This document shows positions 37,301 to 52,300 of a stretch of DNA of 64,000 bases, piece after piece. The stretch is from positions 92,001 through 156,000 of the forward strand of contig JAIGNY010004521.1 of assembly GCA_020152595.1 (NCBI GenBank). The letters run 5' to 3'. A program made the position numbers and the translations under genes. The notes under the pieces were generated by a model that was not told where the DNA came from, searched no databases, and saw only the letters and a list, made by a program, of their open reading frames with translations. The stretch's first letter is position 1, and each line of letters starts with the position of its first letter. Source of the DNA: Chiridota heheva (taxonomy: Eukaryota > Echinodermata > Holothuroidea > Apodida > Chiridotidae).

Positions 37301-40300
37301 TGAGTAAACTCCTTGAAGTTTTTTGGTAAATAATAATTTTCCTAATCCTATAACAACATTTTTTGAAGGAGGGCAGTCTATCCTGAAATGTTCACCTTAA
37401 GTAAAACGAACAACATAAGGAACATGGGGTTGAAGAAAGTGCTTCATCATCCATCAGACTTGACTTCACAGCTCTGTGTCTATTTCTCCTCAATCATAAA
37501 AAGTAATAATAATTATGTTATTATGTAGCGTTTTTCTACACTCCAATTGCTTTACAATGGCCGGCAGCAGCTCGAGATCAGCGCCATAAAGTTAACTGGG
37601 AGGGAAGTGAATGAACACCATGTTTTCACACTTCTATTCTCAAATAGTGTTCAGAGAACCAGGCAAGGGTGATTGTCCTGCCGTCAGGACTGGCACCTTA
37701 TCAGATCCAACCATTGTCCACCTCTCTCAAAGGCTGGATGAAGGGCAGGTTGTACTGATTGCCTTCAATGTCAGGTGTGTATGTCTACAAGGCAGTGGAA
37801 AAGTCTCCTAGTTGAACTTGAACCTGGAGCTTGAACCAACTGAGCCATCATAAGCGATAAACATGTCTGACTACTTATCCTGTGAATGGCTGAGTTGAAT
37901 TGAAAAGTATTAATTACACTTGGTAGCAGATAGCTCAGTCGGCTGAGTGTATGACTGAGATGCTGGAGGTCCCAGGTTCGAGTCCAACGGTGATTCAACC
38001 AGCGATTTTTCCACAGATATGCAGAATGATATACACTGACATCAAGCGCAGAGGTTTGTCTTCTGCATCACACCTTCTCCCACACCCGACTTTCGGAAAA
38101 GTGGCCAATGGTTGGGGTGGTGCTTACCGTCCTTTGGAGGGGACATAAAGCCATCGGTCCCGGTGGTAGGAGTTTCACCTCCTGCTTGGTTCTCTGAACA
38201 CTTCTTGAAAAGAGCAGAGTGCTAACCCTGTGTTTATCCACTTTCCATCCTGGAAAATTCATCAGGTACACACTGAAAACAAGTCATTGTGACTTACGTG
38301 TGCTTTCCCTGGCATATACTTAAAAGTGAAATGCAATACACTTCTTTCTTTCTTTTTCTTCAAGGGAAGGAGAGTTTCCAGATTTAGAAGCAGAATTCAA
38401 GCCTAATATACTCAACAGCACAGTTTATATCATATCTATGACCTTACAGCTTAACACCTTTGCAATCAATTATAAGGTGAGTTCGTCAGAAATGGAAAGT
38501 AAGTCCGAAAGGTATATGGACAGGTAGCAACAACACTAGCTTACATGGTTTAAGATGTACTAGAAACCATGAAAGCACCAATAAGTCACATTAAAATTGG
38601 ATCCCTATTGGATTTCTAAAATTTCCTTTCTTTTACAATGATAATCAATTGATTGAAATTCAATTTTTCATCAATAGAACTATTGCTGAAAAGAGTGATT
38701 AGTTCCATTGCATTTGGGAACGTGGCAACTGAATAGAATTTCATTCACTTTGTGTTAAATATGCCTTGTTACCCAGCAGTACTGGTTGAAATACTGACAA
38801 CACTGGTCAAAATAAACTTCAATGAATAATAAAATTAAGATTGCACAATTAAAGTATGAAGCATCTAATTAGTAAAAATGAAGTTCAATTAACAATTAGT
38901 CATCCTTTGCTAAAGTGGATCAAATTGGACAAAATTTGTGGCTAATCGAAATTGGGTAACCCACTATATGTGTTTGAAAATCTGGTCACCCATTATACTT
39001 CTTTGCCATTTAGCTTCTGTTATATTCAATAATATGAAATTAATGGTTGGGTGCAAAACTTTGAAGTGCTTGATCGTCACTTTTATCCTCTGGTGATAAA
39101 TGTTTTTGTCCTTTTTCCACCTTCCTCAGGGCCTGCCTTTTATGGAGAAATTAAGTGATAACAAAGCTTTACTTTATAGTCTGATAATTTCATCCATTGC
39201 CATCACCGCTCTAATCTTTGGCATTATTCCAGAACTATCAGATCAATTCCAGATTGTGGACTTTCCATGGCAGGTGTGTATGACTACTATTCCTTCCCAA
39301 GTAGAAATGGTTGTTGGTGGGAAGGAGTGTTTTGGTGAGGGACAGCTGTTTGGTAGGAAAAGGGCTGCCTACAGTAGTAGAGCTGTTTGTGGGGGAAGGC
39401 TGCTTGGTGGCAGAGGACTATTTGATACAAGGGCTGTTTGATATGAGGGTTGTCAGGCAGAGAAGAGCTGTTTGACGAGGTTAGGGTTGTTTTGTGGGAG
39501 AAGGCTGTTTATGAGGAAGGGCTGTATGATTAGACGGTTGTTCGATAGGAGGTTGGTTTGATGGGAGGTTGGTTTAATGCGAGGGTTGTTCGATGGGAGG
39601 GTTGTCCGGCAGGGAGATCTGTCTGGCTGGGACAGTTGTTGACTGTCTTTAGGGAGAGGGCAGTTTGATGAGGAATGGCTATTGGGAGAGGGCCACTTGA
39701 TGAAGGAGGGCTATTGGGAGAGGGCCACTTGATGAGGAATGGCTATTGGGAGAGGGCCACTTGATGAGGGAGGGCTATTGGGAGAGGGCCACTTGATGAG
39801 GGAGGGCTATTGGGAGAGGGCCACTTGATGAGGAATGGCTATTGGGAAAGGGCCACTTGATGAGGGAGAGCTATTGGGAGAGGGCCACTTGATGAGGGGA
39901 GGGCTATTGGGAGAGGGCCACTTAATGAGGAATGGCTATTGGGAGAGGGCTACTTGATGAGGAATGGCTATTGGGAGAGGGCCACTTGATGAGGAATGGC
40001 TATTGGGAGAGGGCCACTTGATGAAGGAGGGCTATTGGGAGAGGGCCACTTGATGAGTGAGGGCTATTAGGAGAGGGCCACTTGATGAAGAATGGCTATT
40101 GGGAGAGGGCCACTTGATGAGGGGGAGGGCTATTGGGAGAGGGCCACTTGATGAGGAGGGCTATTGGGAGAGGGCCACTTGATGAAAGAGGGTTATTGGG
40201 AGAGGGCCACTTGATGAGGAATGGCTATTGGGAGAGGGCCACTTGTGAGGAATGGCTATTGGGAGAGGGCCACTTGATGAGGAATGGCTATTGGAAGAGG

Positions 40301-43300
40301 GCCACTTGATGAGGAATGGCTATGGGGAGGGCCACTTGATAAGGAATGGCTATTGGGAGAGGGCCACTTGATGTGAAATGGCTATTGGGAGAGGGCCACT
40401 TGATGAGGGAGGGCTTTGGGAGAGGGCCACTTGATGAGGAATGGCTATTGGGAGAGGGCCACTTGATGAGGGAGGGCTATTGGGAGGGCCACTTGATGAG
40501 GGAGGGCTATTAGGAGAGGGCCACTTGATGAGGAATCGCTATTGGGAGAGGGCCACTTGATGTGAAATGGCTATTGGGAGAGGGCCACTTGATGAGGGAG
40601 GGCTATTGGGAGAGGGCCACTTGATGAGGGAGGGCTATTAGGAGAGGGCCACTTGATGAAGAATGGCTATTGGGAGAGGGCCACTTGATGAGGGAGGGCT
40701 ATTGGGAGAGGGCCACTTGATGAGGGAGGGCTATTGGGAGAGGGCCACTTGATGAAAGAGGGTTATTGGGAGAGGGCCACTTGATGAGGAATGGCTATTG
40801 GGGAGGGCCACTTGATGAGGAATATCTATTGGGAGAGGGCCACTTGATGAGGAATGGCTATTGGAAGAGGGCCACTTGATGAGGAATGGCTATGGGGAGA
40901 GGGCCACTTGATAAGGAATGGCTATTGGGAGAGGGCCACTTGATGTGAAATGGCTATTGGGAGAGGGCCACTTGATGAGGGAGGGCTTTTGGGAGAGGGC
41001 CACTTGATGAGGAATGGCTATTGGGAGAGGGCCACTTGATGAGGGAGGGCTATTGGGAGGGCCACTTGATGAGGGAGGGCTATTAGGAGAGGGCCACTTG
41101 ATGAGGATTGGGAGAGGGCCACTTGATGAGGAATGGCTATTGGGAGAGGGCCACTTGATAAGGAATGGCTATTGGGAGAGGGCCACTTGATGAGGAATGG
41201 CTATTGGGAGAGGGCCACTTGATGTGAAATGGCTATTGGGAGAGGGCCACTTGATGAGGAATGGCTATTGGGAGAGGGCCACTTGATGAGGGAGGGCTAT
41301 TGGGAGAGGGCCACTTGATGAGGGAGGGCTATTGGGAGAGGGCCACTTGATGAGGAATGGCTATTGGGAGAGGGCCACTTGATGAGGGAGAGCTATTGGG
41401 AGAGGGCCACTTGATGAGGGAGGGCTATTGGGAGAGGGCCACTTAATGAGGAATGGCTATTGGGAGAGGGCTACTTGATGAGGAATGGCTATTGGGAGAG
41501 GGCCACTTGATGAGGAATGGCTATTGGGAGAGGGCCACTTGATGAAGGAGGGCTATTGGGAGAGGGCCACTTGATGAGGGAGGGCTATTAGGAGAGGGCC
41601 ACTTGATGAAGAATGGCTATTGGGAGAGGGCCACTTGATGAGGAGGGCTATTGGGAGAGGGCCACTTGATGAGGGAGGGCTATTGGGAGAGGGCCACTTG
41701 ATGAAAGAGGGTTATTGGGAGAGGGCCACTTGATGAGGAATGGCTATTGGGAGAGGGCCACTTGATGAGGAATGGCTATTGGGGAGGGCCACTTGATGAG
41801 GAATGGCTATTGGAAGAGGGCCACTTGATGAGGAATGGCTATGGGAGAGGGCCACTTGATAAGGAATGGCTATTGGGAGAGGGCCACTTGATGTGAAATG
41901 GCTATTGGGAGAGGGCCACTTGATGAGGAGGGCTTTGGGAGAGGGCCACTTGATGAGGAATGGCTATTGGGAGAGGGCCACTTGATTGATGAGGAGGGCT
42001 AGGGAGAGGGCCATGATGAGAATGGCTATTGGGGAGGGCCACTTGATGATGATTGGGGAGGGCTGATGTGAATTATTGGGAGAGGGCCACTTGATGAGGA
42101 ATCGCTGATTGGGAGAGGGCCACTTGATGAAATGGCTATTGGGAGAGGGCCACTTGATGAGGGAGGGCTATTGGGAGAGGGCCACTTGATGAGGGGAGGG
42201 CTATTAGGAGAGGGCCACTTGATGAAGAATGGCTATTGGGAGAGGGCCACTTGATGAGGAGGGCTATTGGGGAGAGGGCCACTTGATGAGGGAGGGCTAT
42301 TGGAAGAGGGCCACTTGATGAAAGAGGGTTATTGGGAGAGGGCCACTTGATGAGGAATGGCTATTGGGAGAGGGCCACTTGATGAGGAATGGCTATTGGG
42401 AGAGGGCCACTTGATGAGGAATGGCTATTGGAAGAGGGCCACTTGATGAGGAATGGCTATGGGAGAGGGCCACTTGATAAGGAATGGCTATTGGGAGAGG
42501 GCCACTTGATGTGAAATGGCTATTGGGAGAGGGCCACTTGATGAGGAGGGCTTTGGGAGAGGGCCACTTGATGAGGAATGGCTATTGGGAGAGGGCCACT
42601 TGATGAGGGGAGGGCTATTGGGAGGGCCACTTGATGAGGGAGGGCTATTAGGAGAGGGCCACTTGATGAGGATTGGGAGAGGGCCACTTGATGAGGAATG
42701 GCTATTGGGAGAGGGGCCACTTGATAAGGAATGGCTATTGGGAGAGGGCCACTTGATGAGGAATGGCTATTGGGAGAGGGCCACTTGATGTGAAATGGCT
42801 ATTGGGAGAGGGCCACTTGATGAGGAATGGCTATTGGGAGAGGGCCACTTGATGAAGGAGGGCTATTGGGAGAGGGCCACTTGATGAGGAAGGGCTATTA
42901 GGAGAGGGCCACTTGATGAAGAATGGCTATTGGGAGAGGGCCACTTGATGAGGGAGGGCTATTGGGAGAGGGCCACTTGATGAAATTGGGAGGGTTATTG
43001 GGAGAGGGCCACTTGATGAGGAATGGCTATTGGGAGAGGGCCACTTGATGAGGAATGGCTATTGGGAGAGGGCCACTTGATGAGGAATGGCTATTGGAAG
43101 GAGAGGGCCACTTGATGAGGAATGGCTATGGGAGAGGGCCACTTGATAAGGAATGGCTATTGGGAGAGGGCCACTTGATGAGAATGGCTATTGGGAGGGC
43201 CACTTGATGAGGAGGGTTATTGGGAGGGCCACTTGATGAAATGGCTATTGGGAGAGGGCCACTTGATTGATGGGAGAGGGGATGGCTATTATTGGGAGAG

Positions 43301-46300
43301 GGCCACTTGATGAATGAATGGCTATTGGGAGAGGGCCACTTGATGAGGAGGCTATTGGGAGAGGGCCACTTGATGAGGAGGGCTATTGGGAGAGGGCCAC
43401 TTGATGATGGCTATTGGGAGAGGGCCACTTGATGAGAAGGGCTATTGGGAGAGGGCCACTTGATGAGGAATGGCTATTGGGAGAGGGCCCTTGATGAGGA
43501 ATGGCTATTGGGAGAGGGCCACTTGATGAAATGGCTATTGGGAGAGGGCCACTTGATGAGAATGGCTATTGGGAAGGGGCTGGGAGAGGGCCATTGGGAG
43601 AGGGCCACTTGATGAGGGCTTGATTGGGGAGGAGGGCCACTTGATGAGGAGGGAGCTATTGGGAGAGGGCCATTGGGTTATTGGGAGAGGGCCACTTGAT
43701 GAGGAATGGCTATTGGGAGAGGGCCACTTGATGAGGAATGGCTATTGGGAGAGGGCCACTTGATGAGGAATGGCTATTGGAAGAGGGCCACTTGATGAGG
43801 AATGGCTATGGGGAGGAGCCACTTGATGAGGAATGGCTATTGGGAGAGGGCCACTTGATGAAATGGCTATTGGGAGAGGGCCACTTGATGAGGAGGGCTA
43901 TTGGGAGAGGGCCACTTGATGAGGATGGGGGCTATTGGGGGGAGAGGGGAGAGGGCCACTTGATTGATGAGGAGGGCTTGATGAGAAATGGCTATTTGGG
44001 AGATTGGGGGGGCTATTGGGAGAGGGCCACTTGATGAGGAGGGCTATTGGGGAGGGCCACTTGATGAAGAATGGCTATTGGGAGGGGCCACTTGATGAGG
44101 AGGGCTGGGAGAGGGCCATTAGGAATGGATTGGGGAGGGCCACTTGATGAGGAAGGGCCACTTGATGAAATGGCTATTGGGGAGGGCCACTTGATGAGGA
44201 ATGGCTATTGGGAGAGGGCCACTTGATGAGGAATGGCTATTGGGAGAGGGCCACTTGATGAGGCTATTGGGAGAGGGCCACTTGATGAGGGGGCTATTGG
44301 GAGAGGGCCATTGGGATTGGGAGGGGCCACTTGATGAGGAATGGCTATTGGGAGAGGGCCACTTGATGAGGAATGGCTATTGGGAGAGGGCCACTTGATG
44401 AGGAATGGCTATTGGGAGAGGGGCCACTTGATGAGGAATGGCTATTGGGAGAGGGCCACTTGATGAGGAATGGCTATTGGGGAGGGCCACTTGATGAAGG
44501 AAGGGCTATTGGGAGAGGGCCACTTGATGATGAGGAAGGGCTATTGGGAGAGGGCCACTTGATGAGGAATGGCTATTGGGAGAGGGCCACTTGATGAGGG
44601 AGGGCTATTGGGAGAGGGCCACTTGATGAGGAGGGCTATTGGGAGAGGGCCACTTGATGAAAGAGGGTTATTGGGAGAGGGCCACTTGATGAGGAATGGC
44701 TATTGGGAGAGGGCCACTTGATGAGGAATGGCTATTGGGAGAGGGCCACTTGATGAGGAATGGCTATTGGAAGAGGCCACTTGATGAGGAATGGCTATGG
44801 GAGAGGGCCACTTGATAAGGAATGGCTATTGGGAGAGGGCCACTTGATGTGAAATGGCTATTGGGAGAGGGCCACTTGATGAGGGAGGGCTTTTGGGAGA
44901 GGGCCACTTGATGAGGAATGGCTATTGGGAGAGGGCCACTTGATGAGGGAGGGCTATTGGGAGGGCCACTTGATGAGGAGGGCTATTAGGAGAGGGCCAC
45001 TTGATGAGGATTGGGAGAGGGCCACTTGATAAGGAATGGCTATTGGGAGAGGGCCACTTGATAAGGAATGGCTATTGGGAGAGGGCCACTTGATGAGGAA
45101 TGGCTATTGGGAGAGGGCCACTTGATGTGAAATGGCTATTGGGAGAGGGCCACTTGATGAGGAATGGCTATTGGGAGAGGGCCACTTGATGAAGGAGGGC
45201 TATTGGGGAGGGCCACTTGATGAGGAGGGCTATTAGGAGAGGGCCACTTGATGAAGAATGGCTATTGGGAGAGGGCCACTTGATGAGGAGGGCTATTGGG
45301 AGAGGGCCACTTGATGAGGGAGGGCTATTGGGAGAGGGCCACTTGATGAAAGAGGGTTATTGGGAGAGGGCCACTTGATGAGGAATGGCTATTGGGAGAG
45401 GGCCACTTGATGAGGAATGGCTATTGGGAGAGGGCCACTTGATGAGGAATGGCTATTGGAAGGGGCCACTTGATGAGGAATGGCTATGGGAGAGGGCCAC
45501 CACTTGATAAGGAATGGCTATTGGGAGAGGGCCACTTGATGTGAAATGGCTATTGGGAGAGGGCCACTTGATGAGGAGGGCTTTGGGAGAGGGCCACTTG
45601 ATGAGGAAGGGCTATTGGGAGAGGGCCACTTGATGAGGGAGGGCTATTGGGAGGGCCACTTGATGAGGAGGGCTATTAGGAGAGGGCCACTTGATGAGGG
45701 ATTGGGAGAGGGCCACTTGATGAGGAATGGCTATTGGGGAGGGCCACTTGATGAGGAATGGCTATTGGGAGAGGGCCACTTGATGAGGAATGGCTATTGG
45801 GAGAGGGCCACTTGATGAAATGGCTATTGGGAGAGGGCCACTTGATGAGGAAGGCTATTGGGAGAGGGCCACTTGATGAGGGAGGGCTATTAGGAGAGGG
45901 CCACTTGATGAAGAATGGCTATTGGGAGAGGGCCACTTGATGAGGATTGGGGCCATTGATGGGAATGGCTATTGGGGGCCACTTGATGAGGGAGGGCTAT
46001 TGGGAGAGGGCCACTTGATGAAAGAGGGTTATTGGGAGAGGGCCACTTGATGAGGAATGGCTATTGGGAGAGGGCCACTTGATGAGGAATGGCTATTGGG
46101 AGAGGGCCACTTGATGAGGAATGGCTATTGGAAGAGGGCCACTTGATGAGGAATGGCTATGGGAGAGGGCCACTTGATAAGGAATGGCTATTGGAAGAGG
46201 GCCACTTGATGAGGAAAATGGCTATTGGGAGAGGGCCACTTGATGATTGGGGAGGGCTTTTGGGAGAGAGGGCCACTTGATGAGGAATGGCTATTGGGAG

Positions 46301-49300
46301 AGGGCCACTTGATGAGGGAGGGCTATTGGGAGGGCCACTTGATGAGGAGGGCTATTGGGAGAGGGCCACTTGATGAGGATTGATGAGGAGATTGGGGGCC
46401 ACTTGATGAGGAATGATGAGAGGGATTGAGGAATGGGCTGGGAGGGCCACTTGATGAGGAATGGCTATTGGGAGAGGGCCACTTGGGAGAGGGAGGGCCA
46501 CTTGATGAGGAATGGCTATTGGGATTGGAAGAGGGCCACTTGATGAGGAATGGCATACGGGAGAGGGGCTTGATAGGGAGGGGGAGGGCCACTTGATGAG
46601 GAATGGCTATTGGGAGAGGGCCACTTGATGAGGAATGGCTATTGGGATGAGGAATGGGAGAGGGCCATGGGCCAGCCACTTGAGGGAGGAATGGCTATTG
46701 GGAGAGGGGCCACTTGATGAGGAGGGCTATTGGGAGAGGGGGCCACTTTGATGAGGGAGGGCTATTGGGAGATTGGGAGAGGGCCACTTGATGAGGAATG
46801 GCTATTGGGAGAGGGCCACTTGATGAGGAATGGCTATTGGGAGAGGGCCACTTGATGAGGAATGGCTATTGGGAGAGGGCCACTTGATGAAATGGCTATT
46901 GGGAGAGGGCCACTTGATGAGGGAGGGCTATTGGGAGAGGGCCACTTGATGAGGAGGGCTATTAGGAGAGGGCCACTTGATGAAGAATGGCTATTGGGAG
47001 AGGGCCACTTGATGAAGGAGGGCTATTGGGAGAGGGCCACTTGATGAGGAGGGCTATTGGGAGAGGGCCACTTGATGAAAGAGGGTTATTGGGAGAGGGC
47101 CACTTGATGAGGAATGGCTATTGGGAGAGTGGGCCACTTGATGAGGAATGGCTATTGGGAGAGGGCCACTTGATGAGGAATGGCTATTGGAAGAGGGCCA
47201 CTTGATGAGGAATGGCTATGGGAGAGGGCCACTTGATAAGGAATGGCTATTGGGAGAGGGCCACTTGATGTGAAATGGCTATTGGGAGAGGGCCACTTGA
47301 TGAGGGAGGGCTTTTGGGAGAGGGCCACTTGATGAGGAATGGCTATTGGGAGAGGGCCACTTGATGAGGGAGGGCTATTGGGAGGGCCACTTGATGAGGG
47401 AGGGCTATTAGAGAGGGCCACTTGATGAGGATTGGCCACTTGGGAGAGGGCCACTTGATGAGGAATGGCTATTGGGAGAGGGCCACTTGATGAGGAATGG
47501 CTATTGGGAGAGGGCCACTTGATGAGGAATGGCTATTGGGAGAGGGCCACTTGATGATGAAATGGCTATTGGGAGAGGGCCACTTGATGAGGAATGGCTA
47601 TTGGGAGAGGGCCACTTGATGAAGGAGGGGCTATTGGGAGAGGGCCACTTGATGAGGAGGGCTATTAGGAGAGGGCCACTTGATGAAGAATGGCTATTGG
47701 GAGAGGGCCACTTGATGAGGGAGGGCTATTGGGAGAGGGCCACTTGATGAGGGAGGGCTATTGGGAGAGGGCCACTTGATGAAAGAGGGTTATTGGGAGA
47801 GGGCCACTTGATGAGGAATGGCTATTGGGAGAGGGCCACTTGATGAGGAATGGCTATTGGGAGAGGGCCACTTGATGAGGAATGGCTATTGGAAGAGGGC
47901 CACTTGATGAGGAATGGCTATGGGAGAGGGCCACCACTTGATAAGGAATGGCTATTGGGAGAGGGCCACTTGATGAGAAATGGCTATTGGGAGAGGGCCA
48001 CTTGATGAGGAGGGCTTTTGGGAGAGGGCCACTTGATGAGGAATGGCTATTGGGAGAGGGCCACTTGATGAGGAGGGCTATTGGGAGGGCCACTTGATGA
48101 GGAGGGCTATTAGAGAGGGGCCACTTGATGAGGATTGGGAGAGGGCCACTTGATAAGGAATGGCTATTGGGAGAGGCCACTTGATAAGGAATGGCTATTG
48201 GGAGAGGGCCACTTGATGAGGAATGGCTATTGGGAGAGGGCCACTTGATGTGAAATGGCTATTAGGAGAGGGCCACTTGATGAGGAATGGCTATTGGGAG
48301 AGTGCCACTTGATGAAGGAGGGCTATTGGGAGAGGGCCACTTGATGAGGAGGGCTATTAGGAGAGGGCCACTTGATGAAGAATGGCTATTGGGAGAGGGC
48401 CACTTGATGAGGGAGGGCTATTGGGAGAGGGGCCACTTGATGAAAGAGGGTTATTGGGAGAGAGGCCACTTGATGAGGAATGGCTATTGGGAGAGGGCCA
48501 CTTGATGAGGAATGGCTATTGGGAGAGGGCCACTTGATGAGGAATGGCTATTGGAAGGGCCACTTGATGAGGAATGGCTATGGGAGAGGGCCACTTGATA
48601 AGGAATGGCTATTGGGAGGGGCCACTTGATGAGGAATGGCTATTGGGATAGGGCCACTTGATGATGAAATGGCTATTGGGAGAGGGCCACTTGATGGGAG
48701 GGCTATTGGGAGAGGGCCACTTGATGAGGAGGGCTATTAGGAGAGGGCCACTTGATGAGGAATGAGGGGAGGGCTTGATGAAGAATGGCTATTGAGGGGG
48801 AGAGGGCCATGATTGATGAGGGAGGGCTATTGGGGAGAGGGCCACTTGATGATGGGAGGGCTATTGGGAGAGGGCCACTTGATGAGGAATGGCTATTATT
48901 GGGAGAGGGCCACTTGATGTGAAATGGCTATTGGGAGAGGGCCACTTGATGAGGAATGGCTATTGGGAGAGGGCCACTTGATGAAGGAGGGCTATTGGGA
49001 GAGGGCCACTTGATGAGGGGAGGGCTATTAGGAGAGGGCCACTTGATGAAGAATGGCTATTGGGAGAGGGCCACTTGATGAGGAGGGCTATTGGGAGAGG
49101 GCCACTTGATGAGGGGAGGGCTATTGGGAGAGGGCCACTTGATGAAAGAGGGTTATTGGGAGAGGGCCACTTGATGAGGAATGGCTATTGGGAGAGGGCC
49201 ACTTGATGAGGAATGGCTATTGGGAGAGGGCCACTTGATGAGGAATGGCTATTGGAAGAGGGCCACTTGATGAGGAATGGCTATGGGAGAGGGCCACCAC

Positions 49301-52300
49301 TTGATAAGGAATGGCTATTGGGAGAGGGCCACTTGATGTGAAATGGCTATTGGGAGAGGGCCACTTGATGAGGGAGGGCTTTTGGGAGAGGGCCACTTGA
49401 TGAGGAATGGCTATTGGGAGAGGGCCACTTGATGAGGGAGGGCTATTGGGAGGGCCACTTGATGAGGGAGGGCTATTAGGAGAGGGCCACTTGATGAGGA
49501 TTGGGAGAGGGCCACTTGATAAGGAATGGCTATTGGGAGAGGGCCACTTGATAAGGAATGGCTATTGGGAGAGGGCCACTTGATGAGGAATGGCTATTGG
49601 GGAGGGCCACTTGATGAAAAGGGCTATTGATGATGAAATGGCTATTGGGAGAGGGCCACTTGATGAGGAATGGCTATTGGGAGAGGGCCACTTGATGATG
49701 AGGGCTATTGGGAGAGGGCCACTTGATGAGGGAGGGCTATTAGGAGAGGGCCACTTGATGAAGATGAAGAATGGCTATTGGGAGAGGGCCACTTGATGAG
49801 GGAGGGCTATTGGGAGAGGGCCACTTGATGAAAGAGGGTTATTGGGGAGGGCCACTTGATGAGGAATGGCTATTGGGAGAGGGCCACTTGATGAGGAATG
49901 GCTATTGGGAGAGGGCCACTTGATGAGGAATGGCTATTGGAGAGGGCCACTTGATGAGGAATGGCTATGGGAGGGCCACTTGATATGGCTGTTGGGAGAG
50001 GGCCACTTGATGAGGAATGGCTATTGGGAGAGGGCCACTTGATGAGGAATGGCTATTGGGAGAGGGCCACTTGATGAATTGGGAGGGCTATTGGGAGAGG
50101 GCCACTTGATGAGGAGGGCTTTGATGAGGGGAGATGAGGAGGGCCACTGAGGAATGATGAGGGCCACTTGATGAGGGTTATTGGGAGAGGGCCACTTGAT
50201 GATGAGGGCCACTGATGAGAGGAATGGCTATTGGGAGAGGGCCACTTGATGAGGAATGGCTATTGGGAGAGGGCCACTTGATGAGGAATGGCTATTGGAA
50301 GAGGGCCACTTGATGAGGAATGGCTATGGGAGAGGGCCACTTGATAAGGAATGGCTATTGGGAAGGGCCACTTGATGTGAAATGGCTATTGGGAGAGGGC
50401 CACTTGATGAGGGGAGGGCTTTTGGGAGAGGGCCACTTGATGAGGAATGGCTATTGGGAGAGGGCCACTTGATGAGGGAGGGCTATTGGGAGGGCCACTT
50501 GATGAGGGAGGGCTATTAGGAGAGGGCCACTTGATGAGGATTGGGAGAGGGCCACTTGATGAGGAATGGCTATTGGGAGAGGGCCACTTGATAAGGAATG
50601 GCTATTGGGAGAGGGCCACTTGATGAGGAATGGCTATTGGGAGAGGGCCACTTGATGTGAAATGGCTATTGGGAGAGGGCCACTTGATGAGGAATGGCTA
50701 TTGGGAGAGGGCCACTTGATGAAGGAGGGCTATTGGGAGAGGGCCACTTGATGAGGGAGGGCTATTAGGAGAGGGCCACTTGATGAAGAATGGCTATTGG
50801 GAGAGGGCCACTTGATGAGGGAGGGCTATTGGGAGAGGGCCACTTGATGAGGGAGGGCTATTGGGAGAGGGCCACTTGATGAAAGAGGGTTATTGGGAGA
50901 GGGCCACTTGATGAGGAATGGCTATTGGGAGAGGGCCACTTGATGAGGAATGGCTATTGGGAGAGGGCCACTTGATGAGGAATGGCTATTGGGAGAGGGC
51001 CACTTGATGAGGAATGGCTATTGGAAGAGGGCCACTTGATGAGGAATGGCTATGGGAGAGGGCCACCACTTGATAAGGAATGGCTATTGGGAGAGGGCCA
51101 CTTGATGTGAAATGGCTATTGGGAGAGGGCCACTTGATGAGGGAGGGCTTTTGGGAGAGGGCCACTTGATGAGGAATGGCTATTGGGAGAGGGCCACTTG
51201 ATGAGGGAGGGCTATTGGGAGGGCCACTTGATGAGGAGGGCTATTAGGAGAGGGCCACTTGATGAGGATTGGGAGAGGGCCACTTGATAAGGAATGGCTA
51301 TTGGGAGAGGGGCCACTTGATAAGGAATGGCTATTGGGAGAGGGCCACTTGATGAGGAATGGCTATTGGGAGAGGGCCACTTGATGTGAAATGGCTATTG
51401 GGAGAGGGCCACTTGATGAGGGAAGGCTATTGGGAGAGGGCCACTTGATGAGGGAGGGCTATTAGGAGAGGGCCACTTGATGAAGAATGGCTATTGGGAG
51501 AGGGCCACTTGATGAGGGAGGGCTATTGGGAGAGGGCCACTTGATGAGGGAGGGCTATTGGGAGAGGGCCACTTGATGAAAGAGGGTTATTGGGAGAGGG
51601 CCACTTGATGAGGAATGGCTATTGGGAGAGGGCCACTTGATGAGGAATGGCTATTGGGAGAGGGCCACTTGATGAGGAATGGCTATTGGAAGAGGGCCAC
51701 TTGATGAGGAATGGCTATGGGAGAGGGCCACTTGATAATGAATGGCTATTGGAAGAGGGCCACTTGATGTGAAATGGCTATTGGGAGAGGGCCACTTGAT
51801 GAGGGAGGGCTTTGGGAGAGGGCCACTTGATGAGGAATGGCTATTGGGAGAGGGCCACTTGATGAGGGAGGGCTATTGGGAGGGCCACTTGATGAGGAGG
51901 GCTATTAGGAGAGGGCCACTTGATGAGGATTGGGAGAGGGCCACTTGATGAGGAATGGCTATTGGGAGAGGGCCACTTGATAAGGAATGGCTATTGGGAG
52001 AGGGCCACTTGATGAGGAATGGCTATTGGGAGGGCCACTTGATGAAATGGCTATTGGGAGAGGGCCACTTGATGAGGGAGGGCTATTGGGAGAGGGCCAC
52101 TTGATGAGGGAGGGCTATTGGGAGAGGGCCACTTGATGAGGAATGGCTATTGGGAGAGGGCCACTTGATGAGGAATGGCTATTGGGAGAGGGCCACTTGA
52201 TGTGAAATGGCTATTGGGAGAGGGCCACTTGATGAGGGAGGGCTATTGGGAGAGGGCCACTTGATGAGGGAGGGCTATTGGGAGAGGGCCACTTGATGAG

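Larger units (their letters stand above)
34051..38364 (+). other. ATP13A1: Intron 20 (4.3 kb)
   Basis: The intron contains a 21-bp AT-rich minisatellite, R3 copy 2, degenerate TCAGAAA-type repeats (34640-34780), the GGGATGCCATGTGGGAC array, and two SINEs in head-to-head orientation. 37096-37600 shows nothing recognisable. It ends TTCTTCAAG. Confidence 0.75.

Noticed and set aside
37921-38000. A functional tRNA gene
   Set aside because: A and B boxes are canonical, but the 5' and 3' ends do not pair as an acceptor stem and the sequence continues into a repeated body, so it is a SINE.
39274-39441. Alternative C-terminus by reading through from exon 22
   Set aside because: The read-through sequence is degenerate repeat, whereas the exon at 59038 matches the conserved final helix in the right phase. 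A minor intron-retention form cannot be excluded.
42516-51948. Dozens of 60-118-codon frames ([10 protein letters not shown] and [16 protein letters not shown] types)
   Set aside because: They are translations of the 32-bp unit. Since 32 is not a multiple of 3, frames stay open only when the unit sequence happens to lack stops, and indels reset them.
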